A stretch of DNA of 64,000 bases from Curvibacter sp. PAE-UM (GCF_001432305.1 NZ_KQ483358.1:3315200-3379199); one strand, 5' to 3'; shown: positions 30,009 through 40,272, numbered from the stretch's first letter. Numbers and translations: made by a program. The notes: generated by a model not told the origin, from the sequence alone.

Positions 30009-30632
30009 CTACCAACGTTTGCCTGTCTGCCGCTCCAGCATGGGACGCACCCGCGCCGAGATCGCCTCACGCGCCCGGAAGATCCGCGAACGCACCGTAC
30101 CGATCGGGCAGTTCATTACGGCCGCGATGTCTTCATAGCTCAAACCCTCGATCTCGCGCAGGGTCACCGCCTGACGCAAGTCCTCCGGCAAGGCCTCCAG
30201 CGCGGCCTGCACAGCCTCGGCGATTTCGCGCGCGGCCAACAGGGTTTCCGGCGTTTCCTCTGCTATTGGTTCCCTTCCGGGCTGGAAAGTTTCATCCTCA
30301 TCGCCCTCGGGTCGCAGCGCCGCCATGGTCACCAGCGGGTCGTGCTTGAGATCCAGCAAGGCTTTTTTGGCCGTATTGACGGCAATCCGGTACAGCCAGG
30401 TATAGAACTGCGCCTCTCCCCGGAACTGGTGCAAGGCCCGGTAGGCACGAATAAAGGTCTCCTGGGCGATGTCTTCCACCAGGTCGGTGTCACGCACCAT
30501 GCGAGCGATCAGGCGCTGGATGCGGCGCTGGTACTTGAGAACCAGCAGCTCAAACGCCTTGGCATCACCCGCCAGGGTGCGTGTCACCAGCTGGGCATCG
30601 CCGTCACCACTCGGGGGTGGGGTCGCCGTCAA
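30009..30632 (-). CDS. rpoE: RNA polymerase sigma factor RpoE (ECF, envelope stress)
   Basis: An extracytoplasmic-function sigma factor. Region 2 (LVLKYQRRIQRLIARMVRDTDLVEDIAQETFIRAYRAL) and region 4 (LPEDLRQAVTLREIEGLSYEDIA, then GTVRSRIFRAR) are clear. The frame is open to 30800, but a TTG at 30632 has a perfect AGGAGG site seven bases upstream and gives the normal 207 residues; it overlaps the stop of the preceding gene by 4 bp (TTGA). Followed by rseA, rseB and mucD, the standard stress operon. Confidence 0.96.
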   Translation of the reverse strand: MTATPPPSGDGDAQLVTRTLAGDAKAFELLVLKYQRRIQRLIARMVRDTDLVEDIAQETFIRAYRALHQFRGEAQFYTWLYRIAVNTAKKALLDLKHDPLVTMAALRPEGDEDETFQPGREPIAEETPETLLAAREIAEAVQAALEALPEDLRQAVTLREIEGLSYEDIAAVMNCPIGTVRSRIFRAREAISARVRPMLERQTGKRW

Positions 30633-31090
30633 GATCCGGCCTCCTGCTGCGCCGGCAGGGCGGGCAGAGCCGGCGCCGCTGGCGCATACACGGCACGCCG
30701 CAAACTCTCCCACATCAGGGGCGCCATCCCGCGCTCGAGCCAGAGCCAGAAACCCCGGCCGTCCAGCGACTGGAATTCCAGCAGCACTCCCTGCTGCCAA
30801 TCCAGACGCGAGCGTAGCTCACCGACGCACTGCACGCCCTGCGCTTCCCAGTTCCAGGACTGTCCATCCCAGGCGAGCAGACCCTCGGGCTGGCGACGCA
30901 GTTCCGCATGAACCAGCCAGGCACCACCCAGCCACAGAATCAGCGCCAGGCCGTGGGCCGCAGCAAAGTGGTCGGATTGCAGGACCCAGACCGCACAGAC
31001 CAGGCCCGCCAGCAACCAGGGCAGCAGCAGGCACGCCGTGCGCATGGAAGAACGCCCCACCGGATAAGAAACCGCTGGGGCGCTGTGCAT
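30629..31090 (-). CDS. Small membrane protein of unknown function between fabF and rpoE
   Basis: A 153-residue protein with two hydrophobic segments near the N-terminus (LLLPWLLAGLVCAVWVL, and AAAHGLALILWLGGAWLV) and a Trp-rich C-terminal part (LLAWDGQSWNWEAQG, FWLWLERG). Similar proteins of unknown function sit at this place in related Burkholderiales. Its stop overlaps the rpoE TTG start, so the two are translationally coupled, hinting at a link with envelope stress, but no function can be assigned. Confidence 0.8.
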   Translation of the reverse strand: MHSAPAVSYPVGRSSMRTACLLLPWLLAGLVCAVWVLQSDHFAAAHGLALILWLGGAWLVHAELRRQPEGLLAWDGQSWNWEAQGVQCVGELRSRLDWQQGVLLEFQSLDGRGFWLWLERGMAPLMWESLRRAVYAPAAPALPALPAQQEAGS

Positions 31091-31111
31091 GTCGCTCTGA
31101 AATTCTGCGCG

Positions 31112-32356
31112 TCAGACGCGCTTGAAGACCAGGGTACCGTTGGTTCCGCCGAAGCCGAAGTTGTTCTTCACCGCGACATTGATCTTCACATCACGCGCGG
31201 TATTGGCGCAGTAATCGAGATCGCACTCCGGATCCTGGTTGAAGATGTTGATGGTGGGCGGGCTCTTCTGGTGATGCAGTGCGAGCACGGTGAAGACCGA
31301 CTCGATGCCGCCAGCCCCACCCAGCAAGTGGCCCGTCATGGATTTGGTCGAATTGACCACGGTCTTCTTGGCGTGGTCGCCCAGCGCCGCCTTGATGGCG
31401 TTGGTTTCGTTGATGTCACCCAGCGGCGTGGAGGTGCCGTGGGCATTCAGGTAATCCACCTGATCGGCGTTGACGCCGGCATTGCGCATGGCACCCAGCA
31501 TGGCGCGACGGGGGCCGTCCATGTTCGGGGCGGTCATGTGACCGGCATCGGCGCTCATGCCGAAACCGGACAGTTCGGCATAGATCCTGGCGCCACGGGC
31601 CTTGGCATGCTCGTACTCTTCGAGCACCATGACACCCGCCCCCTCGCCCAACACGAAGCCGTCGCGGTCCTTGTCCCAGGGGCGCGACGCCGTCTTGGGA
31701 TCGTCGTTGCGGGTGGACAGCGCGCGCATGGCGGCAAAACCACCCACGCCCAGGGGTGACACCGTGGCCTCGGAACCGCCGGCAATCATCACGTCGGCGT
31801 CGCCGTACTCGATCAGTCGGCCGGCCTGGCCGATGCTGTGCAAGCCCGTGGTGCACGCCGTGACGATGGCCAGATTGGGACCCTTGAAACCGAAGCGCAT
31901 CGAGACGTGCCCGGAAATCATGTTGATGATGGAGGCCGGCACGAAGAACGGCGAAATGCGACGCGGACCGCGGTTGGTGTACTCGGCATGCGTCTCTTCG
32001 ATCAGCGGCAGGCCGCCGATGCCCGAGCCGATCAGACAGCCGATCCGCACCGCCTGTTCTTCGTCCAGTCCCTCACCGGTGGGCAGGCCGGCATCTTCGA
32101 CCGCCTGCACGGCGGCGGCGATGCCGTAGTGGATGAAGGTGTCCATCGTGCGCGCTTCCTTGCTGCCGATGTACTTCTCCAGCTCGAAACCCTTGACCTC
32201 GCCGGCGAACTTGCAGGCGAAGTTGCTGGCATCGAACCTGGTGATCAGATCGATGCCGGAGCGACCGGCCAGCAGGCTGGACCAGGACTCGGCCACGGTA
32301 TTGCCGACCGGGCTGATACAGCCCATACCTGTTACGACGACGCGACGACGGGACAT
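31112..32356 (-). CDS. fabF: 3-oxoacyl-[acyl-carrier-protein] synthase II
   Basis: FabF extends acyl-ACP chains by condensation with malonyl-ACP. The 414-residue thiolase-fold enzyme shows the active-site cysteine in [10 protein letters not shown] (near residue 164), the two histidines in [11 protein letters not shown] and [13 protein letters not shown], and the C-terminal [14 protein letters not shown]. It follows acpP and is the last fatty-acid gene before the rpoE unit. Confidence 0.98.
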   Translation of the reverse strand: MSRRRVVVTGMGCISPVGNTVAESWSSLLAGRSGIDLITRFDASNFACKFAGEVKGFELEKYIGSKEARTMDTFIHYGIAAAVQAVEDAGLPTGEGLDEEQAVRIGCLIGSGIGGLPLIEETHAEYTNRGPRRISPFFVPASIINMISGHVSMRFGFKGPNLAIVTACTTGLHSIGQAGRLIEYGDADVMIAGGSEATVSPLGVGGFAAMRALSTRNDDPKTASRPWDKDRDGFVLGEGAGVMVLEEYEHAKARGARIYAELSGFGMSADAGHMTAPNMDGPRRAMLGAMRNAGVNADQVDYLNAHGTSTPLGDINETNAIKAALGDHAKKTVVNSTKSMTGHLLGGAGGIESVFTVLALHHQKSPPTINIFNQDPECDLDYCANTARDVKINVAVKNNFGFGGTNGTLVFKRV

Positions 32357-32472
32357 AGTTTTCTGTGCAGGCTAGGAAACGGGAACCACCGCAAGCGGAA
32401 GACCCCATCCGGTTGGACAGGCCGCTTGCAGAGACGGGCGGCACAGCTGCGCCGCAACCGCCGGGTTGGCCA

Positions 32473-32748
<276 letters not shown>

Positions 32749-32818
32749 TTAGCTGGCCCGGGAAAAGGGTTTTCCCGGGCTGCTGCCGTACGGATAAATC
32801 GGCTTGATTCTTGCCCCG

Positions 32819-33565
32819 TTACATGTACATGCCGCCGTTGACGTGCAGTTCCTGCCCCGTCACGTAAGCGGCATGCGGCGAGGCCAGGTAGGCCACGGCG
32901 TGCGCAATGTCGGCCGGCTTGCCCAGGTGACCCAGCGGAATCTGCCCCAGCAGGGCCTTCTGCTGCTCTTCAGGCAGATGGGCCGTCATGTCGGTCTCGA
33001 TGAAACCCGGCGCCACGCAGTTCACCGTGATGTTGCGCGTGCCGAGTTCTCTCGCCAGGGCGCGCGTCATGCCGGCCACGCCGGCCTTGGCAGCCGCGTA
33101 GTTGGCCTGGCCCGGATTGCCCGAGGCGCCGACGACCGAGGTGATGCTGATGATGCGGCCGTAACGCTGCTTCATCATGGTGCGCATCACGGCCCGGCTC
33201 ATGCGGAACACGGCCTTGAGGTTGGTGTCCAGCACCTCGTCCCACTCGCCATCCTTCATGCGCATGGCCAGATTGTCACGCGTGATGCCGGCGTTGTTGA
33301 CCAGCACATGCAGAGCGCCTTGCTCCTTGACGATGGCATCGATGGCGGCATCGCAGCCTGCCGCGTCGTTGACGTTGAGCTTGATGCCCTTGCAGCCGTT
33401 GAAGGCCGCCAGGGCGGCGCTGATCTTCGCCGCGCCGTCGTCACTGGTGGCCGTGCCGATGACCTTGAGGCCCTGGTGGGCCAGTTCGTGCGCAATGGCC
33501 GCGCCAATGCCACGCGAAGCGCCGGTGACCAGGGCCACCTGGCCATCGAATTTCATTTCACTCAT
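32819..33565 (-). CDS. fabG: 3-oxoacyl-[acyl-carrier-protein] reductase
   Basis: FabG reduces beta-ketoacyl-ACP with NADPH. The 248-residue short-chain dehydrogenase has TGASRGIGAAIA (residues 15-26), NNAGITRDNL, the catalytic Ser in ITSVVGASGNPG, and Tyr/Lys in NYAAAKAGV. Its start overlaps the fabD stop by 4 bp. Confidence 0.98.
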   Translation of the reverse strand: MSEMKFDGQVALVTGASRGIGAAIAHELAHQGLKVIGTATSDDGAAKISAALAAFNGCKGIKLNVNDAAGCDAAIDAIVKEQGALHVLVNNAGITRDNLAMRMKDGEWDEVLDTNLKAVFRMSRAVMRTMMKQRYGRIISITSVVGASGNPGQANYAAAKAGVAGMTRALARELGTRNITVNCVAPGFIETDMTAHLPEEQQKALLGQIPLGHLGKPADIAHAVAYLASPHAAYVTGQELHVNGGMYM

Positions 33566-34512
33566 GCCAAAGCTCCTTTGACTTCCGCCAGCGTGGCCGG
33601 ATCAAACAGGGCCATGCCGGTCAGCTCGGCGTCGATACGCTTGACCATGCCGGCCAGCACCTTGCCGGGGCCGCACTCGACGATGTTCACCATGCCGTGC
33701 GCCTTGATGGCCTGCACGCACTCCACCCAGCGCACCGGCCCGAAGGCCTGGCGATAAAGGGCGTCGCGAATCCGGTCGGCGTCGACCTCGACCGTCACGT
33801 CGATGTTGTTGATCAGGGTGATCTGCGGCTCGCCCAGCTCCATGTCCTCCAGACGCTCGCGCAGTTTCTCGGCGGCCGGCTTCATGAGGCTGGAGTGAAA
33901 GGGTGCCGACACCGGCAGCGGCAGGGCGCGCTTGGCGCCGTTGGCCTTGAGGACTTCACAGGCCTTCTCGACCGCCGCCTTGGAGCCAGCGATCACGGTC
34001 TGGGCCGGATCGTTGAAATTGACGGCTTCGACCACTTCGTTCGAATTCGGACCGAAGGACTGCACCACCTCGGCACAGCCCGCGATCACCTTGGCCGCCT
34101 CCATCCCGAGGATGGCGGCCATGGCACCGGTGCCCACCGGCACGGCCTCCTGCATGGCCTGGGCGCGAAAGCGCACCAGCGGCACGGCCTGCGACAGCGT
34201 CAGCACACCGGCTGCCACCATGGCCGAATACTCACCCAGGGAATGGCCGGCCACAGCGGCCGGTACAACGCCGGTCTCGCTCATCCAGACACGGTAGGCG
34301 GCGACACCAGCCACCAGCATCACGGGCTGGGTATTGGTGGTCAGCGCCAGGGCCTCCTTGGGGCCGTCCTTGATCAGCTGACCCAGGTTTTCACCCAGGG
34401 CATCGGAGGCTTCCTGCAGCGCTTCGCGCACTTCGGGATGGTCGCCCCAGGCATCGAGCATGCCGACCGACTGCGACCCCTGGCCCGGAAAGACAAAGGC
34501 AAACGGTTTCAT
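33562..34512 (-). CDS. fabD: Malonyl-CoA-ACP transacylase
   Basis: FabD loads malonate from CoA onto ACP. The 316-residue protein begins FAFVFPGQGSQSVGML, has the catalytic serine in GHSLGEYSAMVAAG (near residue 92) and the partner histidine in APFHSSLM (near 206). It lies 54 bp after fabH and overlaps fabG. Confidence 0.98.
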   Translation of the reverse strand: MKPFAFVFPGQGSQSVGMLDAWGDHPEVREALQEASDALGENLGQLIKDGPKEALALTTNTQPVMLVAGVAAYRVWMSETGVVPAAVAGHSLGEYSAMVAAGVLTLSQAVPLVRFRAQAMQEAVPVGTGAMAAILGMEAAKVIAGCAEVVQSFGPNSNEVVEAVNFNDPAQTVIAGSKAAVEKACEVLKANGAKRALPLPVSAPFHSSLMKPAAEKLRERLEDMELGEPQITLINNIDVTVEVDADRIRDALYRQAFGPVRWVECVQAIKAHGMVNIVECGPGKVLAGMVKRIDAELTGMALFDPATLAEVKGALA

Positions 34513-34566
34513 CTTGTTGCTTGGTGTTGTGTATTGGAGTGAAGGCGCCGTGTACGGCGCCCCTGC

Positions 34567-35544
34567 CTACATTTTCAGCAGGACGGCGCCCCAGGTAAAG
34601 CCACCGCCTACACCTTCGAGCATGACCAGGTTGCCCGGCTTGACGCGGCCACTGCGCACGCCGACGTCCAGCGCCAGCGGGATCGAAGCGGCCGACGTGT
34701 TGCCATGCTGGTCCACGGTCACGATCACCTTGTCCATGGGCAGCTTCAGCTTCTTGGCCGTGCCCGTCATGATGCGGATATTGGCCTGGTGCGGGATCAG
34801 CCAGTCGATGTCGCTTTCCTGCTTACCGGCCTTGGCCAGCACCGCGCGGGCCGTTTCTTCCAGCACCCCCACAGCCAGTTTGAAGACCGCCTGGCCATCC
34901 ATCTTGAGCAGCGGGTCGCCCAGCACGATGCCACCACAGACATGGCCCGGCGTGCACAGGATGTCGACATGCTTGCCATCGGCATGCAGGTCACTGGCCA
35001 GCAGGCCCGGCTCCTCCGATGCCTCCAGCACCACCGCACCGGCGCCATCACCGAACAGCACGCAGGTGGTTCGGTCCTTGAAATCGATGATGCGAGAAAA
35101 GACCTCGGCACCCACCACCAGCGCCCGGCTCGCCGCGCCGCTCTTGATCATGGCGTCGGCCACGGTCAGCGCATAGACAAAGCCGCTGCAGACCGCCTGC
35201 ACGTCGAAGGCCGGGCAGCCGTTGGCGCCAATCTTGTTCTGCAGGATGCACGCCGCGGACGGGAACACCATGTCAGGCGTCGAGGTCGCCACGATGATCA
35301 GGTCGATATCCTTGGCGGCCACGCCAGCCGCGTCCAGCGCACGGCGAGCGGCTTCGGCCCCCAGGTCGCTGCTGGTCACGCCGGCTTCGGCGAAGTGACG
35401 GGCACGGATACCGGTGCGCTCGACGATCCACTCATCCGAGCTTTCAATGCCATCGGCAGCCAGCTGGGCCACCAGATCGGCATTGCTCAGGCGCTTGGGC
35501 GGCAGGAAACTGCCGGTACCGGTAATGCGGGAATAACGACTCAT
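34567..35544 (-). CDS. fabH: 3-oxoacyl-[acyl-carrier-protein] synthase III
   Basis: FabH starts fatty-acid chains by condensing acetyl-CoA with malonyl-ACP. The 325-residue protein has the catalytic triad: Cys in [12 protein letters not shown] (near 115), His in [12 protein letters not shown] (near 250) and Asn in [14 protein letters not shown] (near 280). It lies between plsX and fabD in the conserved plsX-fabH-fabD-fabG-acpP order. Confidence 0.98.
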   Translation of the reverse strand: MSRYSRITGTGSFLPPKRLSNADLVAQLAADGIESSDEWIVERTGIRARHFAEAGVTSSDLGAEAARRALDAAGVAAKDIDLIIVATSTPDMVFPSAACILQNKIGANGCPAFDVQAVCSGFVYALTVADAMIKSGAASRALVVGAEVFSRIIDFKDRTTCVLFGDGAGAVVLEASEEPGLLASDLHADGKHVDILCTPGHVCGGIVLGDPLLKMDGQAVFKLAVGVLEETARAVLAKAGKQESDIDWLIPHQANIRIMTGTAKKLKLPMDKVIVTVDQHGNTSAASIPLALDVGVRSGRVKPGNLVMLEGVGGGFTWGAVLLKM

Positions 35545-35594
35545 TGATTGTTCTGCTTGAAATTCGGGTTACGGGCGCGGCGGGCCCGCCCTGG

Positions 35595-36620
35595 CTACTC
35601 TGCAGCGGCCACCCCGGCCAGCAGCGGAGCGGCATGCGCGATACGGGCCTGGACCCGCTCAAGTAGCTTGTTCCGGGCTGCATCATACGCGCGGTTCAGG
35701 GCATGCTCAAAAGCCAGTTCGTCGGCCGAGCCATGGCTTTTGAACACCAGCCCCCGCAGGCCCAGCAAGGCAGCGCCGTTGTAACGGCGGTAGTCCATCT
35801 TCTTTTTAAGAGAAGATAGAACAGGATACGCAACAATAGCCGCCATTTTTGTGAAGATGTTGCTCGAAAAGCCTTGCTTCAGAAAACCGCCGATCATCGC
35901 AGCCAAGCCTTCACTCGCCTTCAGGGCCACATTACCGACAAAGCCGTCGCAGACCACGATATCCGTCGTTCCCTTGAAGATATCGTTGCCTTCAACATTG
36001 CCGTAAAAATTTAGATCGCCAGAATTGGCGGCAGATCTAAGCAATTCACCAGCTTTTTTAATGACTTCGCTGCCCTTGATGACTTCCTCGCCGATATTGA
36101 GCAAGCCGACCGATGGGTTGGGATCATCCCGCAGCACCGACACCAGGGCCGAGCCCATGACGGCAAACTGCAGCAGGTGCTCTGCGGTGCAATCCACATT
36201 AGCCCCAAGATCCAGCACCGTGGTGGCCCCGCCGGCCGCATTCGGCAGTTGGGTGGCGATGGCCGGGCGATCGATGCCCTCCATCGTCTTGAGCACGTAA
36301 CGGGCAATCGCCATCAAGGCCCCCGTATTGCCAGCCGAGACGGCCGCCTGGGCCGTGCCGGCCTTGACCTGCTCTATGGCCACCCGCATGGAGGAATCCT
36401 TCTTGCGGCGCAGGGCGACCTCGATCGGATCGTCCATGCCCACTACCTCACTGGCAGGAACGACGCGCGCGCGCGCATAGGTGGCGCCGCTCAGGCGGTC
36501 GGGCAGGCCGACCAAGAGCAACTCGGCATCCGGGTGGTGGTCAAGGAAATTGCGGCACGCCGCGAGCGTGACGCGGGGGCCGTGATCGCCCCCCATGCAG
36601 TCCACAGCAATGGTGATCAT
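35595..36620 (-). CDS. plsX: Phosphate acyltransferase PlsX
   Basis: PlsX makes acyl phosphate from acyl-ACP, the acyl donor for the first step of phospholipid synthesis. The protein has [18 protein letters not shown] at its start, [10 protein letters not shown] near residue 100 and [14 protein letters not shown] near 215. The frame opens at a TTG at 36635; I use the ATG at 36620, which gives the family N-terminus and 341 residues. Confidence 0.96.
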   Translation of the reverse strand: MITIAVDCMGGDHGPRVTLAACRNFLDHHPDAELLLVGLPDRLSGATYARARVVPASEVVGMDDPIEVALRRKKDSSMRVAIEQVKAGTAQAAVSAGNTGALMAIARYVLKTMEGIDRPAIATQLPNAAGGATTVLDLGANVDCTAEHLLQFAVMGSALVSVLRDDPNPSVGLLNIGEEVIKGSEVIKKAGELLRSAANSGDLNFYGNVEGNDIFKGTTDIVVCDGFVGNVALKASEGLAAMIGGFLKQGFSSNIFTKMAAIVAYPVLSSLKKKMDYRRYNGAALLGLRGLVFKSHGSADELAFEHALNRAYDAARNKLLERVQARIAHAAPLLAGVAAAE

Positions 36621-36678
36621 GGGCAAGCTAGGCAATCAGGCGCAAGAGGAACCGAAAGAGGATCGGCATCAAGACAAA

Positions 36679-36710
36679 GGCCCGAGCTACCTGTTGTGTA
36701 GCGTCGGGCC
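36679..36710 (-). terminator. Hairpin between rpmF and plsX, weak terminator or attenuator
   Basis: On the minus strand GGCCCGACGCTAC pairs with GTAGCTCGGGCC (one mismatched or bulged position) around a short loop, followed by a TTTGTCTT tract. The T-run is interrupted, so partial termination, giving more rpmF than plsX transcript, is the likely effect. Confidence 0.45.
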
Positions 36711-36728
36711 CTGCAGAACCTGAGGTGG

Positions 36729-36911
36729 TCAGGCTTCGGATTTGGTCTTCAGCACCTTGCGGCCACGGTAGAAGCCGTTGGGGCTGATGTGGTGACGCAG
36801 GTGGGTCTCACCCGTGGTCGGCTCGACGGCGATGCCGGGCACGTTCAGGGCGTTGTGCGAACGGTGCATGCCGCGCTTGGAGGGCGACTTTTTGTTTTGC
36901 TGGACTGCCAT
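36729..36911 (-). CDS. rpmF: 50S ribosomal protein L32
   Basis: A 60-residue ribosomal protein with the L32 pattern [19 protein letters not shown] and [15 protein letters not shown]. It lacks the Cys4 zinc-binding set seen in some L32 proteins. The ATG at 36911 has an AGGAG ribosome site; the longer open frame to 36965 is not needed. The order yceD-rpmF-plsX is the usual one. Confidence 0.97.
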   Translation of the reverse strand: MAVQQNKKSPSKRGMHRSHNALNVPGIAVEPTTGETHLRHHISPNGFYRGRKVLKTKSEA

Positions 36912-37060
36912 GGTTGGCTCCTGGTAATCAGGCCGCGCGACAGGCGCACGGCACAGGTTGTTCAAGGGTGGGACAGATCGGCACAGGTTGGGTCTGCGCG
37001 AAACCGTGAATTATAGCTTAACTTGTTGATTTGACGCCAGTTTTGCAAAGCGCCCGGCCT

Positions 37061-37609
37061 TCAGCCCTTCTTGGCGCCTTTCAGGCCCGCCAAGGCGGCA
37101 AAGGGGTTGGGCTTTTCAGCCTGGGCCGCCTCGAAATCCGCGTCCTGGGCAACCAGCTTGACCTCGGTCGGGCAAACCTCGTGACGTGGCACCACGGGCA
37201 TCTCCATCAGCAGCTCGTCCTCGATCAATTCCTGCAGATTGAACTCGCGGGTCAAGGCCAGCACGTCCTCTTCGGCCTCCTCGTCCTCAGTCTCGGCCTG
37301 CTCTTCGCTGGGCACAAAACGGAAGTCACGCACCACCGCAAGCTCGATATCCGCCGGCCCCAGGCAGCGCTGGCAGGTCAGCGGCAGACTGACCTGGGCG
37401 CTCAGGTGCAGCCAGATCTGGGCAAAACCGCTGGCGTCGATGCGCTGCTCGCCCCGGGCATTCCATCGCACCGGGCGCTCGGCGCCAACACCACCGGTTT
37501 CTGCGAGCAATCGCTCATATTTTGATAGCAAATCCTGGCCGGACAGGACTGCACCGGCTTGGGCAAAGGCCTTGATATCCAGGCGGCGGGCATGAAACTC
37601 TTGGGTCAT
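37061..37609 (-). CDS. yceD: YceD/DUF177 family protein
   Basis: A 182-residue acidic protein of the DUF177 family, linked with 23S rRNA accumulation in other organisms. It has the family CxxC in LTCQRCLGPADIELAVVRDFRFV (near residues 72-95) and an acidic stretch EEQAETEDEEAEED. The frame is open to 37675 but would overlap the divergent maf start; the ATG at 37609 (MTQEFHARRLD) gives the family N-terminus. It precedes rpmF. Confidence 0.92.
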   Translation of the reverse strand: MTQEFHARRLDIKAFAQAGAVLSGQDLLSKYERLLAETGGVGAERPVRWNARGEQRIDASGFAQIWLHLSAQVSLPLTCQRCLGPADIELAVVRDFRFVPSEEQAETEDEEAEEDVLALTREFNLQELIEDELLMEMPVVPRHEVCPTEVKLVAQDADFEAAQAEKPNPFAALAGLKGAKKG

Positions 37610-37634
37610 GCCGGCAGTGTAAGAGAATCGACGC

Positions 37635-38237
37635 ATGAGCGCCCCCGCCCCCCGCCCCCTGATCCTCGGCTCCACCTCGGCCTACCGGCGCGAACTGCTG
37701 CAGCGCCTGCGCCTGCCTTTCGAGGTGGTCTCGCCCGAGGTCGACGAAACCCCCCTGCCCGGCGAAAACCCGCGTGATCTGGCCCTGCGTCTGGCCCTGG
37801 CCAAGGCGCGCGCGGTGGCGACACGCCAGCCGTCGGCCGTGGTGATCGGCTCGGACCAGGTCGCCGACCTGGGCGGCGAACCTCTGGGCAAACCCGGCAC
37901 GCACGAACGCGCCGTGGCCCAGCTGCGCCGTATGCGCGGCCGCACGGTGATCTTCCAGACCGCCGTGGCGGTGGTCTGCGTCGAGACGGGTTTCGAACAG
38001 GTCGAGCTGGCGCCAGTGCGCGTGCGCTTTCGCGATCTGACGGACGCCGAGATCGAAAACTATCTGCGTGCCGAGACACCCTATGACTGTGCCGGCAGCG
38101 CCAAGAGCGAGGGCCTGGGCATTGCCCTGCTAGACACCATCGAGAGCGATGACCCAACCGCACTGGTCGGCCTGCCGCTGATCCGCACGGCCCGCCTGCT
38201 ACGCGCGGCTGGCCTGTCCCTGCTGGGCACGGTATGA
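37635..38237 (+). CDS. maf: Maf-like nucleotide pyrophosphatase
   Basis: Maf proteins hydrolyse non-canonical nucleoside triphosphates; this one resembles the YceF subgroup acting on 7-methyl-GTP. The 200-residue protein has LILGSTSAYRRELLQRL at the start, the EVDETPLPGENP motif, and the catalytic aspartate in VVIGSDQVADLGG. It is divergent from yceD with a 25-bp gap, and its stop overlaps the next gene by 4 bp. Confidence 0.93.
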   Translation: MSAPAPRPLILGSTSAYRRELLQRLRLPFEVVSPEVDETPLPGENPRDLALRLALAKARAVATRQPSAVVIGSDQVADLGGEPLGKPGTHERAVAQLRRMRGRTVIFQTAVAVVCVETGFEQVELAPVRVRFRDLTDAEIENYLRAETPYDCAGSAKSEGLGIALLDTIESDDPTALVGLPLIRTARLLRAAGLSLLGTV

Positions 38238-38998
38238 CCACGCCCGGCAAGCTCTATCTGGTGCCCGCGCCGCTGGACTTCGGCTGCAGCACCCAGACCC
38301 CGCTGACCGAGGTGCTGCCTGCCGGTACCCTGGCCGTGGCGGCGCAGCTGCAGCACTGGATCTGCGAGAACGCCAAGAGTGCCCGCGCCTATCTCAAGCG
38401 CGTGGGTGAACTGCACCCTCTGGCAAGCCCGATCCAGTCACTGGACCTCCAGGAACTGCCGCGGGAAGTCCACAAAAAGGGCGACCACGGCAGCACGGGT
38501 TTCGACGCCAAACCCCTGCTGGCCCCGGCGCTGGCCGGCCACGACCTGGGGCTGCTGAGCGAAGCTGGCATGCCCGCCGTGGCCGATCCGGGATCTTCCG
38601 TGGTACGTGCCGCGCACGAGCTCGGCATCACCGTGGTGCCGCTGGTAGGGCCGGTCTCCTTGCTGCTGGCGCTGGCCGCCAGCGGCCTGTCCGGCCAGAA
38701 CTTTGCATTCGTCGGGTACCTGCCGCAAGACGCCGCCGAGCGCGCCATGCGCATCCGCGAGCTGGAGTCGCTGGCACTCAAGAGCGGACAAACCCAGCTC
38801 TTCATCGAAACGCCCTACCGCAACGCTGCCCTGCAGGAAGCCCTGCTCAAGACCCTGCAGCACAACACCCGTCTGGCGGTGGCCAGCGGGCTGACACTGG
38901 CCACCGCGCAGCTGCGCAGCAACACCGTCAAGAACTGGAAACAGCAGCCGCTGGCGCCGGACAAAGATACGCCGGCGGTCTACGCCATCGGACGCTGA
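38234..38998 (+). CDS. RsmI-like SAM-dependent methyltransferase
   Basis: A 254-residue protein of the tetrapyrrole-methylase fold as used by rRNA methyltransferase RsmI. Seen: KLYLVPAPLDFG at the start, LLSEAGMPAVADPGSSVVRAAHELG (SAM-binding, near residue 107), VPLVGPVSLLLALAASGLSG and FIETPYRN. It differs from canonical RsmI by an atypical N-terminal part and probably has another target. The start overlaps the maf stop (ATGA), so they are coupled. Confidence 0.82.
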   Translation: MTTPGKLYLVPAPLDFGCSTQTPLTEVLPAGTLAVAAQLQHWICENAKSARAYLKRVGELHPLASPIQSLDLQELPREVHKKGDHGSTGFDAKPLLAPALAGHDLGLLSEAGMPAVADPGSSVVRAAHELGITVVPLVGPVSLLLALAASGLSGQNFAFVGYLPQDAAERAMRIRELESLALKSGQTQLFIETPYRNAALQEALLKTLQHNTRLAVASGLTLATAQLRSNTVKNWKQQPLAPDKDTPAVYAIGR

Positions 38999-39057
38999 CC
39001 CCACCGCAGGGCAACTCCGCTTGTTGTCCGACAGGATCATCCCCATAATGCTTCTGC

Positions 39058-40257
39058 ATGAAGCTGCTTCGACTGCCCCGCTCGAAGGTCAGACTGGGGG
39101 AGCCCTTGCCATGGAATGTCCGTGACGAGAGCACCCGGCTTCTGCTGTCACGGGGCCACATTGTCGAAAGCGAGGAGCAGCTCGATGCCCTGCTGACCCG
39201 TGGTGCGTTCGTCGACATCGAGGAAGCCCGTGCGGTCGCTCACCTTGCGGACCTGGCCGAAAAAGAGCGGGCCAACATCTCCGCCCTGAAACGCCCGGAG
39301 AATCTGTTCAGCCTCTGGGACCAGAGCGCCGAGGAGATGTACAAGCTCATGGCCAAGCTGCCGGAGGCGCCGCCCTCGCTGGTCCAGCTCACCGACTTTG
39401 CCACCCGGCTGATCGATCTGGTGGACCAGGACGTGGACATGGCCCTGTACCACATGGTCCGGCAGGAATCAGCGCACCTGTATTACTACGGCTACAACCA
39501 CGCCATCCATGCGTCCGTTCTCTGCCTGTTGATGGCGCGCCGGCTGCAGTGGCCGCAAGCCAGGATCCTGAGCCTGGTGCACGCCGCACTCACCATGAAC
39601 ATGCCCATCCTGCAGCTGCAGGGTGTGATGGCCGAGCAGGATGAACCCATGCGCGAAAGCCAGAAGACGCAGATCCACGCGCACCCGGAACTGGCGGTCC
39701 AATGGCTGACCGAGGCCGGCGTCACCGATGGCGACTGGTTGACCGCCATTGCCCAGCACCACGAGCATGCGGATGGCAACGGTTATCCGCAGGGCCGGAC
39801 CGACCTCACCGACCTGGCCGTCGCCCTGCGTGTCGCCGACGTCTTCACCTCCAAGATCAGCCCCCGCAAGCTGCGAGCTGCACTGCCGATCCAGGAGGCG
39901 GCCCGGCAACTGTTCCGTGAAGATCATGGCGGCCCGCTCTCATCGGCCGTCATCAAGGAGTTCGGACTCTACCCGCCAGGTGAGGTCGTGAAACTGAGCA
40001 GCGGAGAGATCGGGATCGTGATGCGACGCACCGACAGCGTCAAATGCCCACTGGTGGCAGCCATCACCGATGACAAGGGCCACCCGACGGTCCACACCGT
40101 CCAGCGCGACACCTCCCAGGCGCAGTACGCCATCGTCGGTCCCGTGGCCGACAAGACGCTGGTCGCCCGCATGCCTCCGGAACGGATCTACGGCTACCAG
40201 CAACTCGCGCCGGCCAGCACACAGGACGCAGGCAAACTACCCCATCGTCCTGCTTGA
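39058..40257 (+). CDS. HD-GYP-like protein with degenerate metal site
   Basis: A 399-residue cytoplasmic protein. After an N-terminal domain of about 100 residues it has an HD-GYP-like core: NHAIHASVLCLLMARRL, then HAALTMNM where active enzymes have HDIGK, HAHPELAVQWL, and the well-kept HHEHADGNGYPQG. The HD aspartate and the GK pair are lost, so metal binding and cyclic-di-GMP hydrolysis are doubtful and a binding or regulatory role is possible. The C-terminal 100 residues (GEVVKLSSGEIGIVMRRT) follow the pattern common in HD-GYP proteins. It stands alone between two unrelated units. Confidence 0.82.
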   Translation: MKLLRLPRSKVRLGEPLPWNVRDESTRLLLSRGHIVESEEQLDALLTRGAFVDIEEARAVAHLADLAEKERANISALKRPENLFSLWDQSAEEMYKLMAKLPEAPPSLVQLTDFATRLIDLVDQDVDMALYHMVRQESAHLYYYGYNHAIHASVLCLLMARRLQWPQARILSLVHAALTMNMPILQLQGVMAEQDEPMRESQKTQIHAHPELAVQWLTEAGVTDGDWLTAIAQHHEHADGNGYPQGRTDLTDLAVALRVADVFTSKISPRKLRAALPIQEAARQLFREDHGGPLSSAVIKEFGLYPPGEVVKLSSGEIGIVMRRTDSVKCPLVAAITDDKGHPTVHTVQRDTSQAQYAIVGPVADKTLVARMPPERIYGYQQLAPASTQDAGKLPHRPA

Positions 40258-40272
40258 TGCCAGGATGCCGGC

